Assembly (NCBI GenBank): GCA_965203575.1
Contig: OZ241894.1
Coordinates: 2,356,001-2,420,000, forward strand
Length of the DNA: 64,000 nucleotides
Source: Aldehydirespirator sp965203575
GTDB taxonomy: Bacteria > Actinomycetota > Acidimicrobiia > Acidimicrobiales > Aldehydirespiratoraceae
Reading direction: 5' to 3'
A program made the translations under genes and the position numbers. The notes beneath the pieces are model-generated. The model had not been told where the DNA came from. It was given only the letters and a program-made list of their open reading frames with translations, and did not search any database. Below, one piece after another: positions 24,633 to 33,646 of the stretch (within the stretch, counting starts at the first letter, position 1; each line of letters begins with the position of its first letter).

Positions 24633-24806
24633 GGAGACTGCTGAGCAACTGGTGTGTGGTCGGGGCTGGGCTGGGCCGGTTGGGTTGGTGTGCGGGTCGG
24701 GGGTGTTGTGGCCGGTGCGGGCTGGGGTCCGCGGCGTTGCCGCGGGGGTTCAGATGGTGAAGGCGCCGTTGGTGTGGGTAACCTGCTCCAGATCGAGTGG
24801 CGGCGC
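24633..24806. other. Non-coding GT-rich stretch between mobile-element end and lipoprotein gene
   Basis: Strongly strand-skewed G/T-rich DNA (24650-24760) with no convincing gene. It starts with a partial terminal repeat GGAGACTGCTGA and ends at the lipoprotein stop codon. Confidence 0.5.
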
Positions 24807-26132
24807 TCACGACGGGCTGCCGCCCAGAGCTAGCCGTTTGCCGGTCCCGTGGGCGCCGCCCACGGTCAGCGCGAAGTCCGCGTCGAACACGAAGTCCGCG
24901 TCGTCCCACGCGCCGTCCAACACGCGCAACAGGAACCCGACCTGGAATCCCGTGTAACCGTTGGCTGGGAGCCGGTCTATCGGCGTGTACCCCCACCGGG
25001 GCCAGCCGTCCTCGTAGACACCCACTTCGATCGACTGATACGGGACCAGCTCGCGCGCGTCGAGCACCCTGTCGTCGGCGTCCAGCCAGGTCAGATAGAC
25101 CCTCAGGTCATCGATCGTCACGCTGCGGACCTCCTCTGCGATGCTGGGATGAGAGGTGGGCACATACAAATTGACCGAAGTCACAAAGTACTGCCCCCAG
25201 TCGTCGTCATGTAGGCCCTCAGGCACCTCGATCAAGAAGGCCGGCAGACGGTGCTGCGCGTCGCTCCAGTGCTCGCCCCAAGTCCCCGGAAGCCCGCTGA
25301 TATGAAGAGACCGCTTCGGGTCGGGCTCGGGCACGAACCGCGCGGCGACCTCGAAGCTGATCGAGGCGGGATCGCTGGGTCCCTGGTAGCCCTCGATCAC
25401 AAACGGAGCCACCTCGGTGGGCTGCAGCGTCAACGGGAACACCCAGCGCCCCTCGCCCACCGACACCGTCACACCGCGCGCGAACAGCCTGTCGGACATG
25501 TTCTGCACCAGCCCGCGCACCACACCGCCGCGCACCAGCACCGAGTCCCTGCGCACCGCCACCTCGTCTCTGTGCCCCTCCAGTTCGTAGCGATCCGGCC
25601 AGCGCTTAGAACCCAACTCGAAGAACAAGCCGCCGGGCTCGAACTGGAACCTCAACGGCCCCGGCAGGTCGGCCGGAGCCTCATCGACGGGCCCGCCGGG
25701 GTCCTCAGCTTCGCCGGGCGCGGCGTCCCCGCCGTCGACGGCCCTTTCAGACTCTGTCGGCTCCGACCCGTCGCCGGGGCCGGGCTCCACATCGGGCAGC
25801 TCGGACCCGTGGTCGACGACGACCCTCTCGAACACCGGCAGCTCCGCACCGTCGGCGGGGTCGGGCTCCATGTCGTCGGCGGGGTCGGGCTCCATGTCGT
25901 CGGCGGGCTCCTGCCAGCGGTCGGCAGGTTCCTGCCCGCCGTCGGGCTCGAAGCCGTCGGGCTGCGCCTGCGGCGGCGCGATCGCCGCAGGCTCCCGCTG
26001 GGGGGCCTCGCGGCCGCAGCCGAACGCCACCACCATCACCGCCGCCGCCACGGTCGCCGCTGCCCGCGCCAGCACCCGCCCCAGCGGACGGGGACTCGCA
26101 ATGCCCTCCGGGCAGCCGCCGGGCCGTCTCAT
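24807..26132 (-). CDS. Large surface lipoprotein with Pro/Glu/Asp-rich linker
   Basis: 441 aa, family not recognised. Signal peptide with a long hydrophobic run and lipobox (VVAFGC-G), then about 130 residues of acidic, proline-rich linker including two copies of EPADDMEPDP-like units. A C-terminal domain of about 270 aa is rich in beta strands (RFQFEPGGLFFELG, VFPLTLQPTEVAPFVIEGYQ, FVTSVNLYVP, WLDADDRVLDARELVPYQSIEVG). This domain looks like a beta-sandwich of the FxLYD type, which commonly has a retained unfolded or secretory role, but that is only a resemblance. It sits 80 nt after the giant secreted protein on the same strand. Confidence 0.7.
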   Translation of the reverse strand: MRRPGGCPEGIASPRPLGRVLARAAATVAAAVMVVAFGCGREAPQREPAAIAPPQAQPDGFEPDGGQEPADRWQEPADDMEPDPADDMEPDPADGAELPVFERVVVDHGSELPDVEPGPGDGSEPTESERAVDGGDAAPGEAEDPGGPVDEAPADLPGPLRFQFEPGGLFFELGSKRWPDRYELEGHRDEVAVRRDSVLVRGGVVRGLVQNMSDRLFARGVTVSVGEGRWVFPLTLQPTEVAPFVIEGYQGPSDPASISFEVAARFVPEPDPKRSLHISGLPGTWGEHWSDAQHRLPAFLIEVPEGLHDDDWGQYFVTSVNLYVPTSHPSIAEEVRSVTIDDLRVYLTWLDADDRVLDARELVPYQSIEVGVYEDGWPRWGYTPIDRLPANGYTGFQVGFLLRVLDGAWDDADFVFDADFALTVGGAHGTGKRLALGGSPS

Positions 26133-26215
26133 CCCGTCACGTCCGCATATCTCATCACGCCTGCACCGTCGGGTGCCCAAGAAGCTCGTCGCGGGCCGTT
26201 GCGCATCGGGGGTCC

Positions 26216-29200
26216 TCACACCCGATGCCAGCGGCACGGCCCCGGCGCTGCGCAGGTCTTGATGTAGAGCACTCTGTTGTCCACTGTGCCCTCGAACCAT
26301 CCGTGGCCGTCGCCCAGCGTCGAGTCTCGGGCGTACTGGTTGGCGGGCACGCCGCGTATCAGCGTCGCGTCGTAGCCGGTCCCGGTGCCGGTCTCGCCTA
26401 TGTCCGCGGCCGGGAACGCCGCGTACTTGGTGCCGTCGGTGTCGGTGAACGACACGAAGCCCGACGGCAGGGGGGTTATGTCATAGCAGTCGCCGTCACC
26501 GCCGCCGAGTTTCTCCCTGCACTTGTCAGCCCACTTCCTGCCCTTGGAGTCTTCGCCGGTGGCGATCCTGCCGTCGGGGTGATAGTCCGTCGGGTCTCCC
26601 TCGGCGTTGGCGATGTCATACCAGTAGCAGTCGAACTCGCCGCCGTCTGTGCCCCATCGGCACTTGCGGTCCTGAACCCCGCCGTCCACATCCGAGCCCG
26701 GCATCCGCTGGATCCACAGCGAGTCGTTCTCCTCGTCATATATGTCCGCGGCCTTCGGAGCGCAATAGTCGCGCTCCGGATCCTCCCCCGACGCTTTCCT
26801 TCCCGCGCACGCAAGCCATGTGCCAAGGGTGTCCTTCAGGCTCTGCTTGCCGCATAGCCCGGGGAGGAGATGGTCCGCGATCTCCGGGGCCACGATGGCG
26901 ACATTGGCCCGCTCGGCATGGTTCCTGGTCAATACCGGATCCCAGATGTCCAGCTGCCACGGTCCCACGCCGGGGCTCCAGTGCGCTTTGGGCTCGCCCT
27001 TCTGGGTGCCCCGCGAGAAGAGATGTTTGCTCTTGGTGTTGGTGAAGACCGAGTCCCAGCGCGACAGGTCCATCAGCGACGGATTCTCACGCCGCAGCTC
27101 GCGCAGAGGTATGGCCAGCATGTATGAGGCGAGCATGTTGGCTGTGACCGGATCAGTGTCACGGCTGACGCACATCCTCAGGTCATCATCTGTGCCGGCC
27201 CGGGCCGCGGCCACAGCTCCGCTGGAGGCGGAGAGCACGCCGTCGACCATTGCATCGGTGTACTTGAAGCGCGTCTGGGTGCTTGTGGTCGTCGTGGTCT
27301 GGGCTGCGGTGACGGTGAGGGTGAAGCCGCCGGTGGTCTGTTCCTCGCGGTGGGTGGTCTCGATGGTGTAGGTGCCAACGGGGAGGTTCTCGACCGAGAT
27401 CCGGGGGTTGGCGCCGATGGCTTGTAGCGATTCGGCGGTGCTGCCGGGCGGGTGCAGCAGGTCCAGGTAGGCGGCGTCGGTGTTGTCGTCGGGGGTCAAC
27501 TCGATGGTGACGTCGGAGGCGGTTGTGAGGGTGAGGGTGTAGCTCATGGCGTAGTAGGGTGTGCTCTTGTTGCCGCGCTGGTTTGATGTGCATGCGGTTG
27601 TCCACTGGCCGCGGCGGGGGACGCCCGACGCGGTGACGGCCAGCGGCTCGGCGCATGTCTGCTGCGTCTGGTCTCGCGCCGCGGGATCCCGCACGGTGAA
27701 TGTGGCTCCCTCGACGCTGCGTTTGAGCCGCGGGTGGGTGCAGTAGACGTAGACCCTGATCTTTCCGACGGCCGCGGCTGTGACTGTGACGGTTCGCTCG
27801 GCGCCGGTCCGGGGGCTGGTCGAGACCCGGCTCGCTGTCCTGCCCAGCAGCAGGGCGCGGCATGAGGCGTCCGCGGGCGTGACCGTGAACGTGGCGGTCA
27901 TCGCGCCGGGGCCTGTGCGCGAGCCGCCCACATAGCCTTCGATCAGCACCCTCTCCGGCACCACCGGCGTGGTCGTGGTCGTGGTGGGCGGCCTGGTCGT
28001 GGTGGGCGGCGTGGTCGTGGTGGGCGGCGTGGTCGTGGTGGTGGGCGGCGTGGTCGTGGTGGGCGGCACCGGCGTGGTCGTGGTCGTGGTGGTGGGGGGC
28101 GGGGGGTGGTCGCCGGAACAGCCCGTCGGTGCGGTTCCGCCGCCGTGGGCGTCGCGGTGTGCCTGAGTGTTTTGGACTCCCGGCGGGTGCGCGCCCGAGC
28201 CGTAGTCGGGGTTGTGGGCGTGCTCGCCGGCGGCGCAGCGCGCCGTGACGGTGAACGCGGCCGTGCGGGTCGTGTCGGCCCAGCCGCGAGCCGAGCACAC
28301 CACCCGCACCACCACGGTGCCCGCGGCGGCGGCCTGCACCGTCACCGAGCGGCCGATCCTGGAGGTCCCGGCCACCGACACCGTCGCGGCCGGCCCCGAG
28401 GTCCGCCGCGCGGCGCACGTCGCCGAGTCGGGCTCCACCGTGAACGCGGAGGTGGCCGTGCCCGCGCCCGACGCGCCCGTGAGGCCATTGACCCTCACAT
28501 AGGGCCTCGCTGTGTAGCTCGCAGTGGCGCTGGCGCTGGATCCGAGCCTGCAGGTGACTCTCACCCGGGCGGTGCCGGTGCCCGTCGTGGTGACCCTCAG
28601 CACCCGCCACGGCCCCGAGCCGCCGCTCACCGACACCCCCGCAGGCACCCCCGACAGCCGCCGCGCCGAACACGACGCCGCGCCGGGCGCCACCGTGAAC
28701 ACCTCGCTCATCGCGCCCGGGCCGTCGCGCGACGCGCCGTCGAGGCCGCCCACCGCCACCGCAGAGAACACCGCATCAGCGCTGCGGGGGCGGTAGCCCG
28801 CCCGCGAACAGGCCACCCGCACCTTCACCGACCCCGCCGCCTCGCCGGTGTCCACGCTCAAGATGCGCAACCGGCCCGCGCCGTCGAACCACGACAGCGC
28901 CGCGGAGATCCCCGACACCCGCGACGCCGAACACGACGCATCCACAGGCGACACCGTGAACGCCCCCAACATCGTGCCCGCACCCGAACGCGACCTGCCG
29001 CCGAAACCGCCGACATCCACCGTCGTCGTGGGCCGCGCCGTCGTCGTGGGCCGCGCCGTCGTCGTGGGCCGCGCCGTCGTCGTGGGCCGCGCCGTCGTCG
29101 TGGGCCGCGCCGTCGTCGTCGTGGCCGTGGTCGTGGTCGTCGTGTGGGTGTGCTCCACCGGCTCAGCGGTCACATACCTGTAACAGGAGATGATCCGGCC

Positions 29201-29764
29201 GTAGCCGCCGCGGGTGTACCCGTCCGGGCACCGCGCCGTCGTGCGCGTCCTCCACGCGTCGACGGTCCTGTAGCAGCCCCTTCCGATCTTGCGGTACCCC
29301 GCCGAGCACACATAGCGGGTCTCAGTCACCGTGCGGGTGCGGCCCCTCACCCAACACCCCGACCCCGAAGAAACCGCCGTGCTGCAATAGCGGTGACCCC
29401 TGAAACTGCGCCAGAAGCCCTGCCGCACACACCCCGCCCGGGTCGCCAAATCGACGCACACCGTCTTGGTCGTGGTCACCTCGGTCGCGTCCACCCGCAG
29501 CGTGCGAGTGCACCTCGAACCCGACCGCACCCCGCCACAGACCCTCACAGTCTCAATGATCGGCACCCTGTACTGCTTCTTGCGGCAGCCCGAACCGCTC
29601 GGCGAAAAGCCCGCAGGGCACCGCACATCGGCCGCCGCGGGCTCAGCGCCCGGCGCCAGACCCTCAGGAAGCCCCTCCGGCGGCGAGAACCCCGCCAAAC
29701 CATACACCACCACCGACACCGCCAACCCCCACAACAGCGCCCGAACCCGCCCCAGCCGCGACAT
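26216..29764 (-). CDS. Giant modular secreted protein (Cys-rich, Thr/Pro stalks, Ig-like and PPC-like domains)
   Basis: 1,182 aa. Signal peptide (LLWGLAVSVVVYGLAGF); Cys-rich region 46-205 with repeated C-P-x-G-[FY] motifs; Thr stalk 203-247 with five ARPTTT repeats; three to four Ig-like units of about 95 aa (248-540) each with one FTV.P..ASC motif; a second Thr/Pro stalk 555-601; another Ig-like unit 601-700; a PPC-like domain about 715-822 (YTLTLTTASDVTIELTP ... LPVGTYTIETTHREE); and an unknown 360-aa C-terminal domain. That last part has ANMLASYMLAIPLREL and GVGPWQLDIWD, faintly like lysozyme-fold GPxQ motifs. Probably a cell-surface adhesin or wall-active protein. GTG 29767 is an alternative start. 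Confidence 0.75.
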   Translation of the reverse strand: MSRLGRVRALLWGLAVSVVVYGLAGFSPPEGLPEGLAPGAEPAAADVRCPAGFSPSGSGCRKKQYRVPIIETVRVCGGVRSGSRCTRTLRVDATEVTTTKTVCVDLATRAGCVRQGFWRSFRGHRYCSTAVSSGSGCWVRGRTRTVTETRYVCSAGYRKIGRGCYRTVDAWRTRTTARCPDGYTRGGYGRIISCYRYVTAEPVEHTHTTTTTTATTTTARPTTTARPTTTARPTTTARPTTTARPTTTVDVGGFGGRSRSGAGTMLGAFTVSPVDASCSASRVSGISAALSWFDGAGRLRILSVDTGEAAGSVKVRVACSRAGYRPRSADAVFSAVAVGGLDGASRDGPGAMSEVFTVAPGAASCSARRLSGVPAGVSVSGGSGPWRVLRVTTTGTGTARVRVTCRLGSSASATASYTARPYVRVNGLTGASGAGTATSAFTVEPDSATCAARRTSGPAATVSVAGTSRIGRSVTVQAAAAGTVVVRVVCSARGWADTTRTAAFTVTARCAAGEHAHNPDYGSGAHPPGVQNTQAHRDAHGGGTAPTGCSGDHPPPPTTTTTTTPVPPTTTTPPTTTTTPPTTTTPPTTTRPPTTTTTTPVVPERVLIEGYVGGSRTGPGAMTATFTVTPADASCRALLLGRTASRVSTSPRTGAERTVTVTAAAVGKIRVYVYCTHPRLKRSVEGATFTVRDPAARDQTQQTCAEPLAVTASGVPRRGQWTTACTSNQRGNKSTPYYAMSYTLTLTTASDVTIELTPDDNTDAAYLDLLHPPGSTAESLQAIGANPRISVENLPVGTYTIETTHREEQTTGGFTLTVTAAQTTTTTSTQTRFKYTDAMVDGVLSASSGAVAAARAGTDDDLRMCVSRDTDPVTANMLASYMLAIPLRELRRENPSLMDLSRWDSVFTNTKSKHLFSRGTQKGEPKAHWSPGVGPWQLDIWDPVLTRNHAERANVAIVAPEIADHLLPGLCGKQSLKDTLGTWLACAGRKASGEDPERDYCAPKAADIYDEENDSLWIQRMPGSDVDGGVQDRKCRWGTDGGEFDCYWYDIANAEGDPTDYHPDGRIATGEDSKGRKWADKCREKLGGGDGDCYDITPLPSGFVSFTDTDGTKYAAFPAADIGETGTGTGYDATLIRGVPANQYARDSTLGDGHGWFEGTVDNRVLYIKTCAAPGPCRWHRV
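27962..28100 (-). repeat. Thr/Pro-encoding low-complexity repeat
   Basis: Repeats of GGCGTGGTCGTGGTG on the plus strand encode the TTTTPP stalk of the giant secreted protein. Such tracts slip easily in replication. Confidence 0.8.
29022..29111 (-). repeat. 18-bp tandem repeat, five perfect copies
   Basis: GTCGTCGTGGGCCGCGCC at 29022, 29040, 29058, 29076 and 29094, encoding ARPTTT repeats of the first stalk. Confidence 0.92.
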
Positions 29765-30353
29765 CACGACTCACCAACCAACACAACCGCCGCTCGAACC
29801 GGACCCCCCGGCCCGCGGGGGGGGGGCGGACGCGGAGGCGGCGGCAGCCCACAGCCGCCGCCTCCCGGACGTGACGCTCGGTCCGGTTGTCGCCCGTATG
29901 CGGCCCGCCTGCGCTACCAGGATCGCGCGCCTGCCGGACCGACGTGACGTTCACAGCGGCGTGCACCAGGCTCAACCTATACACCTTTCGCCTCAGCCAC
30001 ACGATCAACATATCATGCACAGTTCGACAAGTTCGACTGAATGAGACTATGAATGATCCTCTGAAACCGACGGACGCGGCAACCCACAGCCAGCACCGCC
30101 CCGCGCGACGCCGACGAGCGACAACCACTCCGCCAAGCGTCCGGGTTGTCGGTACGCCCAAAGTGCGCGAGTATGGGTCGGGGTTTCCTTCCTTGACCGA
30201 GGCCGCGTGGGCCTCCGGTCACCTAGCGGGGCGGTGGTGCGCACTACCGGGGGGAGGAGGTGCGCATCACCGCCACCGCCCGCGCTGCCCGCGCCTGCGT
30301 CGGCGCCCGCCGAGCAAGGTGACCGCGCAGGGCCCGCCCGTGACCGGTGCCGA
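29765..30353. other. 589-bp intergenic region upstream of the giant secreted protein
   Basis: No convincing gene; open frames here have no family features. It holds a G10 tract at 29817-29826 about 52 nt before the start codon. It also holds an AT-richer stretch at 29975-30060 with the direct repeat AGTTCGAC-AAGTTCGAC, the best candidate for promoters, and G/C-rich DNA to 30353. Confidence 0.5.
29817..29826. repeat. Homopolymer of ten G in the upstream region of the giant secreted protein
   Basis: Ten consecutive G on the plus strand, 53-62 nt before the start codon. Tracts of this length are prone to slippage. Confidence 0.8.
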
Positions 30354-30773
30354 TCAGCTGGCGCGGTGCTGGTAGGCGGCGATCAGCATCATCAGGCTGG
30401 CGAGCACCAAGTGGAACACCGTCGGTATCCATGTGCTGAACCACCCGGAGTGAGACAGCACGCTCAGGCCGAGCACCAGCCGGACGGCCATCACCGCGAA
30501 GTAGACGCCCCCCGCGACGGTCACGGGCAGGATAAGTCGCCGGCTGATCAAGCTGCTGCCGCGGTGCATGCGGGCGACCACCACGACCAGGAGCACGAGT
30601 ATGGCGATCTGCGCCGCGAGCAGCACGGGGTACGGCAGGCCGCTTCCCTGGAAGTCGTCGAAGGGCGGTAGGAACGACACCGGGGCCCACTTCTGAACAG
30701 CCTGGCTCACCACCCGGGCCAAGAACGCGACGCTCAGCCCGGCGGTGGCCCACATGAACCGACGCTGCGTCAT
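30354..30773 (-). CDS. Four-helix small integral membrane protein
   Basis: 139 aa with four hydrophobic segments (about 7-25, 47-68, 80-100, 108-134); family not recognised. It starts 4 nt inside the end of the enolase-superfamily gene (ATGA), so it is the last cistron of the hydroxylase-GH3-epimerase operon. Its size and topology would fit a carrier or an accessory subunit of the membrane hydroxylase; neither can be shown. Confidence 0.65.
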   Translation of the reverse strand: MTQRRFMWATAGLSVAFLARVVSQAVQKWAPVSFLPPFDDFQGSGLPYPVLLAAQIAILVLLVVVVARMHRGSSLISRRLILPVTVAGGVYFAVMAVRLVLGLSVLSHSGWFSTWIPTVFHLVLASLMMLIAAYQHRAS

Positions 30774-31921
30774 GGCTGTTCGTTCAGGTGCTCGAGCCCG
30801 GGCGTGGCCTGTTCGTCGACGGTCAGCCCGAAGCCGCCGCGGTCGGTGTCGACCGCTTCGCCGGCCGCGAGCGCTCCGGCGGGGCCGAACATGATGGTGG
30901 GTGTCGCCAGATCGCGATCCAGCAGGTTGGTGCCGAATGCGCCCTCGGCCGCAAGCAGGCCCGGCCTGGCTGCCTGCATCACCGGCAAAGCGGCCCGTGC
31001 GAGGATGCTGGTCTCACCCACCTGGCATCCGACGATCACACCGATTCCGAGTTCGGCCGCCCTCCCGACGACGTCCAGCGCGCGGATGACGCCGCCCATC
31101 TTCGACACCCGGACATTGGCGATCCATCGATCCGGGTCGTCGGCGACTGCGTCGAGCTGGCCGGCCCGCAGCAGGCTCTCGTCGAGGATTATCCGGGTTC
31201 CGCACCCGCCCGACACCCGCCGGAACCCGTCGAGGTCGTCGGCCTGAAGCGGCTCCTCCACTGCGAACAGGTCGAGGCCTAGGCCGCCGATGTGGTCGAC
31301 GCACACATCGGCGGACTGCCAGAGGTTGTTGGCGTCGATCCGCACCCGCAGGCCGTCGCTCGCAGTCGAGTCCCGGTCGGCGAGAGTTCTCATCTTCCGC
31401 CTGTCGCGGCGCAGGTTGCCCGACGCCTTGACCTTGAAATCGCGGAAACCGTCGGCGAGATAGCGGCGGCACTGCTGGCGGTAGACGAGCCAGGGCGAGT
31501 CGCCCAGCACGGCCGAGTACCGGAAATCGCCGGCTGGCCGGGCGATGTCCAGCAGGTCCTCGGTCGCCCGCCCCTCGACCTTGCCCACCAGGTCCAGGAC
31601 GGCGAGTTCCACTGCGCAGAACGCAGCCGGGTTGCGGTCGATCACCTCCCGGTGAGCGCCCATCCAGGCCTGCAGGCTCGCTACATCGGCGATTCCGCCC
31701 GCCATAGCCTCCCGGTGCTCGACGACGAACGCGGCCGCGCCGTCGACGGTCTCACCGGTCACGTAGGGGCGGGGGCAGCTCTCGCCCCAGCCGGTGATCC
31801 CGTCCGGCCCGCGGGCGGCCACGATCAGGTTGCGCGCTCTCCGACGACTCGCCGATGCGTGGCGGAACACCGTGCGGAAGGGCACGCTGAAGGTGAGCAC
31901 GTCGAGCCGCTCGATTCGCAT
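30770..31921 (-). CDS. Enolase-superfamily epimerase/cycloisomerase (dipeptide-epimerase-like)
   Basis: 383 aa with the capping domain (IERLDVLTFSVPFRTVFRHA) and barrel of the muconate lactonising subgroup. Lys-x-Lys on strand 2 (FKVKASG), metal ligands Asp in RVRIDANN, Glu in FAVEEPL and Asp in IILDESL, and the acid/base Lys in VRVSKMGG. This Lys-Lys arrangement occurs in dipeptide epimerases, N-succinylamino-acid racemases and o-succinylbenzoate synthases. With a GH3 ligase 9 nt upstream and no menaquinone genes, epimerisation of an amino-acid conjugate is the favoured guess. Confidence 0.75.
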   Translation of the reverse strand: MRIERLDVLTFSVPFRTVFRHASASRRRARNLIVAARGPDGITGWGESCPRPYVTGETVDGAAAFVVEHREAMAGGIADVASLQAWMGAHREVIDRNPAAFCAVELAVLDLVGKVEGRATEDLLDIARPAGDFRYSAVLGDSPWLVYRQQCRRYLADGFRDFKVKASGNLRRDRRKMRTLADRDSTASDGLRVRIDANNLWQSADVCVDHIGGLGLDLFAVEEPLQADDLDGFRRVSGGCGTRIILDESLLRAGQLDAVADDPDRWIANVRVSKMGGVIRALDVVGRAAELGIGVIVGCQVGETSILARAALPVMQAARPGLLAAEGAFGTNLLDRDLATPTIMFGPAGALAAGEAVDTDRGGFGLTVDEQATPGLEHLNEQP

Positions 31922-31930
31922 ACCAGGTCC

Positions 31931-33646
31931 TCAGTCCGCGCGATCCGGTTCGACGAAGGCGTCGAAGTCGAAGGCGCAGTCGTGGCGGTACTGCACGTGC
32001 AGGTACTTGAACTGGGCGTCCCTCTGGCCCGCGGCCACCTGTGCACGCCGGTACTCCGCGCCCGTGCCGGGTCGCAGACCCCGCAGGACCATGGGTCCGA
32101 GCCGGCCGCTGGCCCTCTTGGCGCCGTACTCGATGTTCATTGCGCCCAGCCGGGAGTCGGCCTCGGCTGCGACCGCGCGGTGACTGTCCGCCTCCCGAGC
32201 GGGCGAACGCGCCTGCCCGTCCGATTGGTTGCTCGGCGCCGGCGTGACCTCGGCGTAGAGCGTGTAGCAGGCTGCGTCCACGTCGGCCAGAACGATGAAG
32301 AAGTCGGTCGTGAGGCCGTGCTCGCGCAGCGCTTCCGGAACGGCGTCGAGCACCTGGGCCTCGTGCAGCTTCTCGCCGGTGATACTGGTGATCCCGCTGC
32401 CCTTCTGCACGAACACCAGCGACGGGGTTGCGCCCACCCACCCGGTGACCCTCACGATGTCGCTCATGTCGTAGCGGTAGAGCCCGTCGGGCGTGGTCAC
32501 CACCACGTAGTAGTCGCGTCCCGCCTCCAGTTCGCTCATGGACAGCAACTCCGCCGCGCCGGCCTCCCACGCGTCCCGCTCGGCGAACTCGAAGAACGTG
32601 TCGTCCAGCGCCGGCAGGCAGGTGTTGGACGGTGGGTCGATGTTGATCGTGCCCTGCATCTCGCTGGCCACGTAACCGGCCTCCATCACCAGGCACGACT
32701 CCGGCAGCGAGGATCGGACGTTGGCGACAGCCACGCCGCAGCTGCCTCCCGTCCACGTCACCACGCCTTGGAGCCGGGGCCAGATGTCGCGGTAGGTGAG
32801 CCGGCCGTGGGCGTCCAACTGCTTCTGAAGCTGCGCGGCGCGGCCGCGGCGGGGCTCGAGGCCGGGATCCTCGGCGGGGTCGAGCAGAGCGGTCAGATGG
32901 TCGGGCAGCCGGCCGTCGGCCACCGCGGGCAGGATCGTGTCGGCGTGCTCGTGCACCACGGTCAGCAGCCGCATGAGTGTGGAGGGGTTGGCGGTCCCGA
33001 TCGAGGTCACCTCGGGGTCGGCCAGCCCCAGGACGGCCATGATGATGTAGCGGGACTCGTAGTCCTCGACCGTGTTGACAGATGACGGCAGCGTGTAGCG
33101 CCGCCTCAGCAGGCGGGGCTGGTTCTCCCGCAGCAGCCCGGTGGCCGATCCGTACGGCGTGCCCCCGGCCATGTGGCCCTCGACCCCGGCCCCACCCACC
33201 ATGAACACCTTGCCCGACAGGATCGGCGCGCTCTTGGACCACACATGGGTGGCCAGGCGCTGGTGGGTCTTGAGCCGCTTGAGGCCGGCCGCGGTGAGCG
33301 GGATGTTCTTGGGGTCACCGAGGGTGCCGCTGGTGCGGTTGTAGTACACGGGCTGCTCGGCGGTGAGGAGCTTCTCTCCGGTGAGCTCCTGGCGCTCAAC
33401 ATGTTGGCGGAGATCCTCATAGGTCTGCACCGGCACAGCCCGGCGGTAGTCGGCGACGGTGCGTATCGTCCCGAAGGAGTGGTCCGCGCCGAAAGAGGTA
33501 CGAGAATTGGCGGCCAGGATTCGTTCCAGCAGTGCCCATTGGGGTTTCTCCGGGGCCTTTGCCGAGGCCAGGAAACGCCGCAGGCGGGGCTCCTGGCCGA
33601 CAATCAGCGCGGCTCTGAGGGCGACATAGCCGGCATCCACCGGCAT
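31931..33646 (-). CDS. GH3-family acyl-adenylating amidosynthetase
   Basis: 571 aa, the length of plant and bacterial GH3 proteins. Motifs: YNRTSGTLGDPKNIPLT (phosphate-binding, TSGT-type), FMVGGAGVEGHMAGGTPYG, WPRLQGVVTWTGGSCGVAV, YVASEMQGTINIDP, YYVVVTTPDGLYRYDMSDIVRV (nucleotide-binding YRxxxGD-like element) and SITGEKLHEAQV before the mobile C-terminal domain. GH3 enzymes adenylate a carboxylic acid and join it to an amino acid or amine. The ATG overlaps the hydroxylase stop (ATGA). A 30-residue Ala/Ser/Glu-rich insertion (SNQSDGQARSPAREADSHRA) in the C-terminal domain looks lineage-specific. Confidence 0.85.
   Translation of the reverse strand: MPVDAGYVALRAALIVGQEPRLRRFLASAKAPEKPQWALLERILAANSRTSFGADHSFGTIRTVADYRRAVPVQTYEDLRQHVERQELTGEKLLTAEQPVYYNRTSGTLGDPKNIPLTAAGLKRLKTHQRLATHVWSKSAPILSGKVFMVGGAGVEGHMAGGTPYGSATGLLRENQPRLLRRRYTLPSSVNTVEDYESRYIIMAVLGLADPEVTSIGTANPSTLMRLLTVVHEHADTILPAVADGRLPDHLTALLDPAEDPGLEPRRGRAAQLQKQLDAHGRLTYRDIWPRLQGVVTWTGGSCGVAVANVRSSLPESCLVMEAGYVASEMQGTINIDPPSNTCLPALDDTFFEFAERDAWEAGAAELLSMSELEAGRDYYVVVTTPDGLYRYDMSDIVRVTGWVGATPSLVFVQKGSGITSITGEKLHEAQVLDAVPEALREHGLTTDFFIVLADVDAACYTLYAEVTPAPSNQSDGQARSPAREADSHRAVAAEADSRLGAMNIEYGAKRASGRLGPMVLRGLRPGTGAEYRRAQVAAGQRDAQFKYLHVQYRHDCAFDFDAFVEPDRAD

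Noticed and set aside
28106..29947. 613-codon plus-strand frame
   Set aside because: Antisense to the giant secreted protein; Arg/His/Pro-rich translation with repeats that mirror the Thr stalk codons.
29664..30161. 165-codon minus-strand frame upstream of the giant protein
   Set aside because: It overlaps the signal-peptide coding region of the giant protein in another frame, crosses the G10 tract and has no domain or ribosome site.
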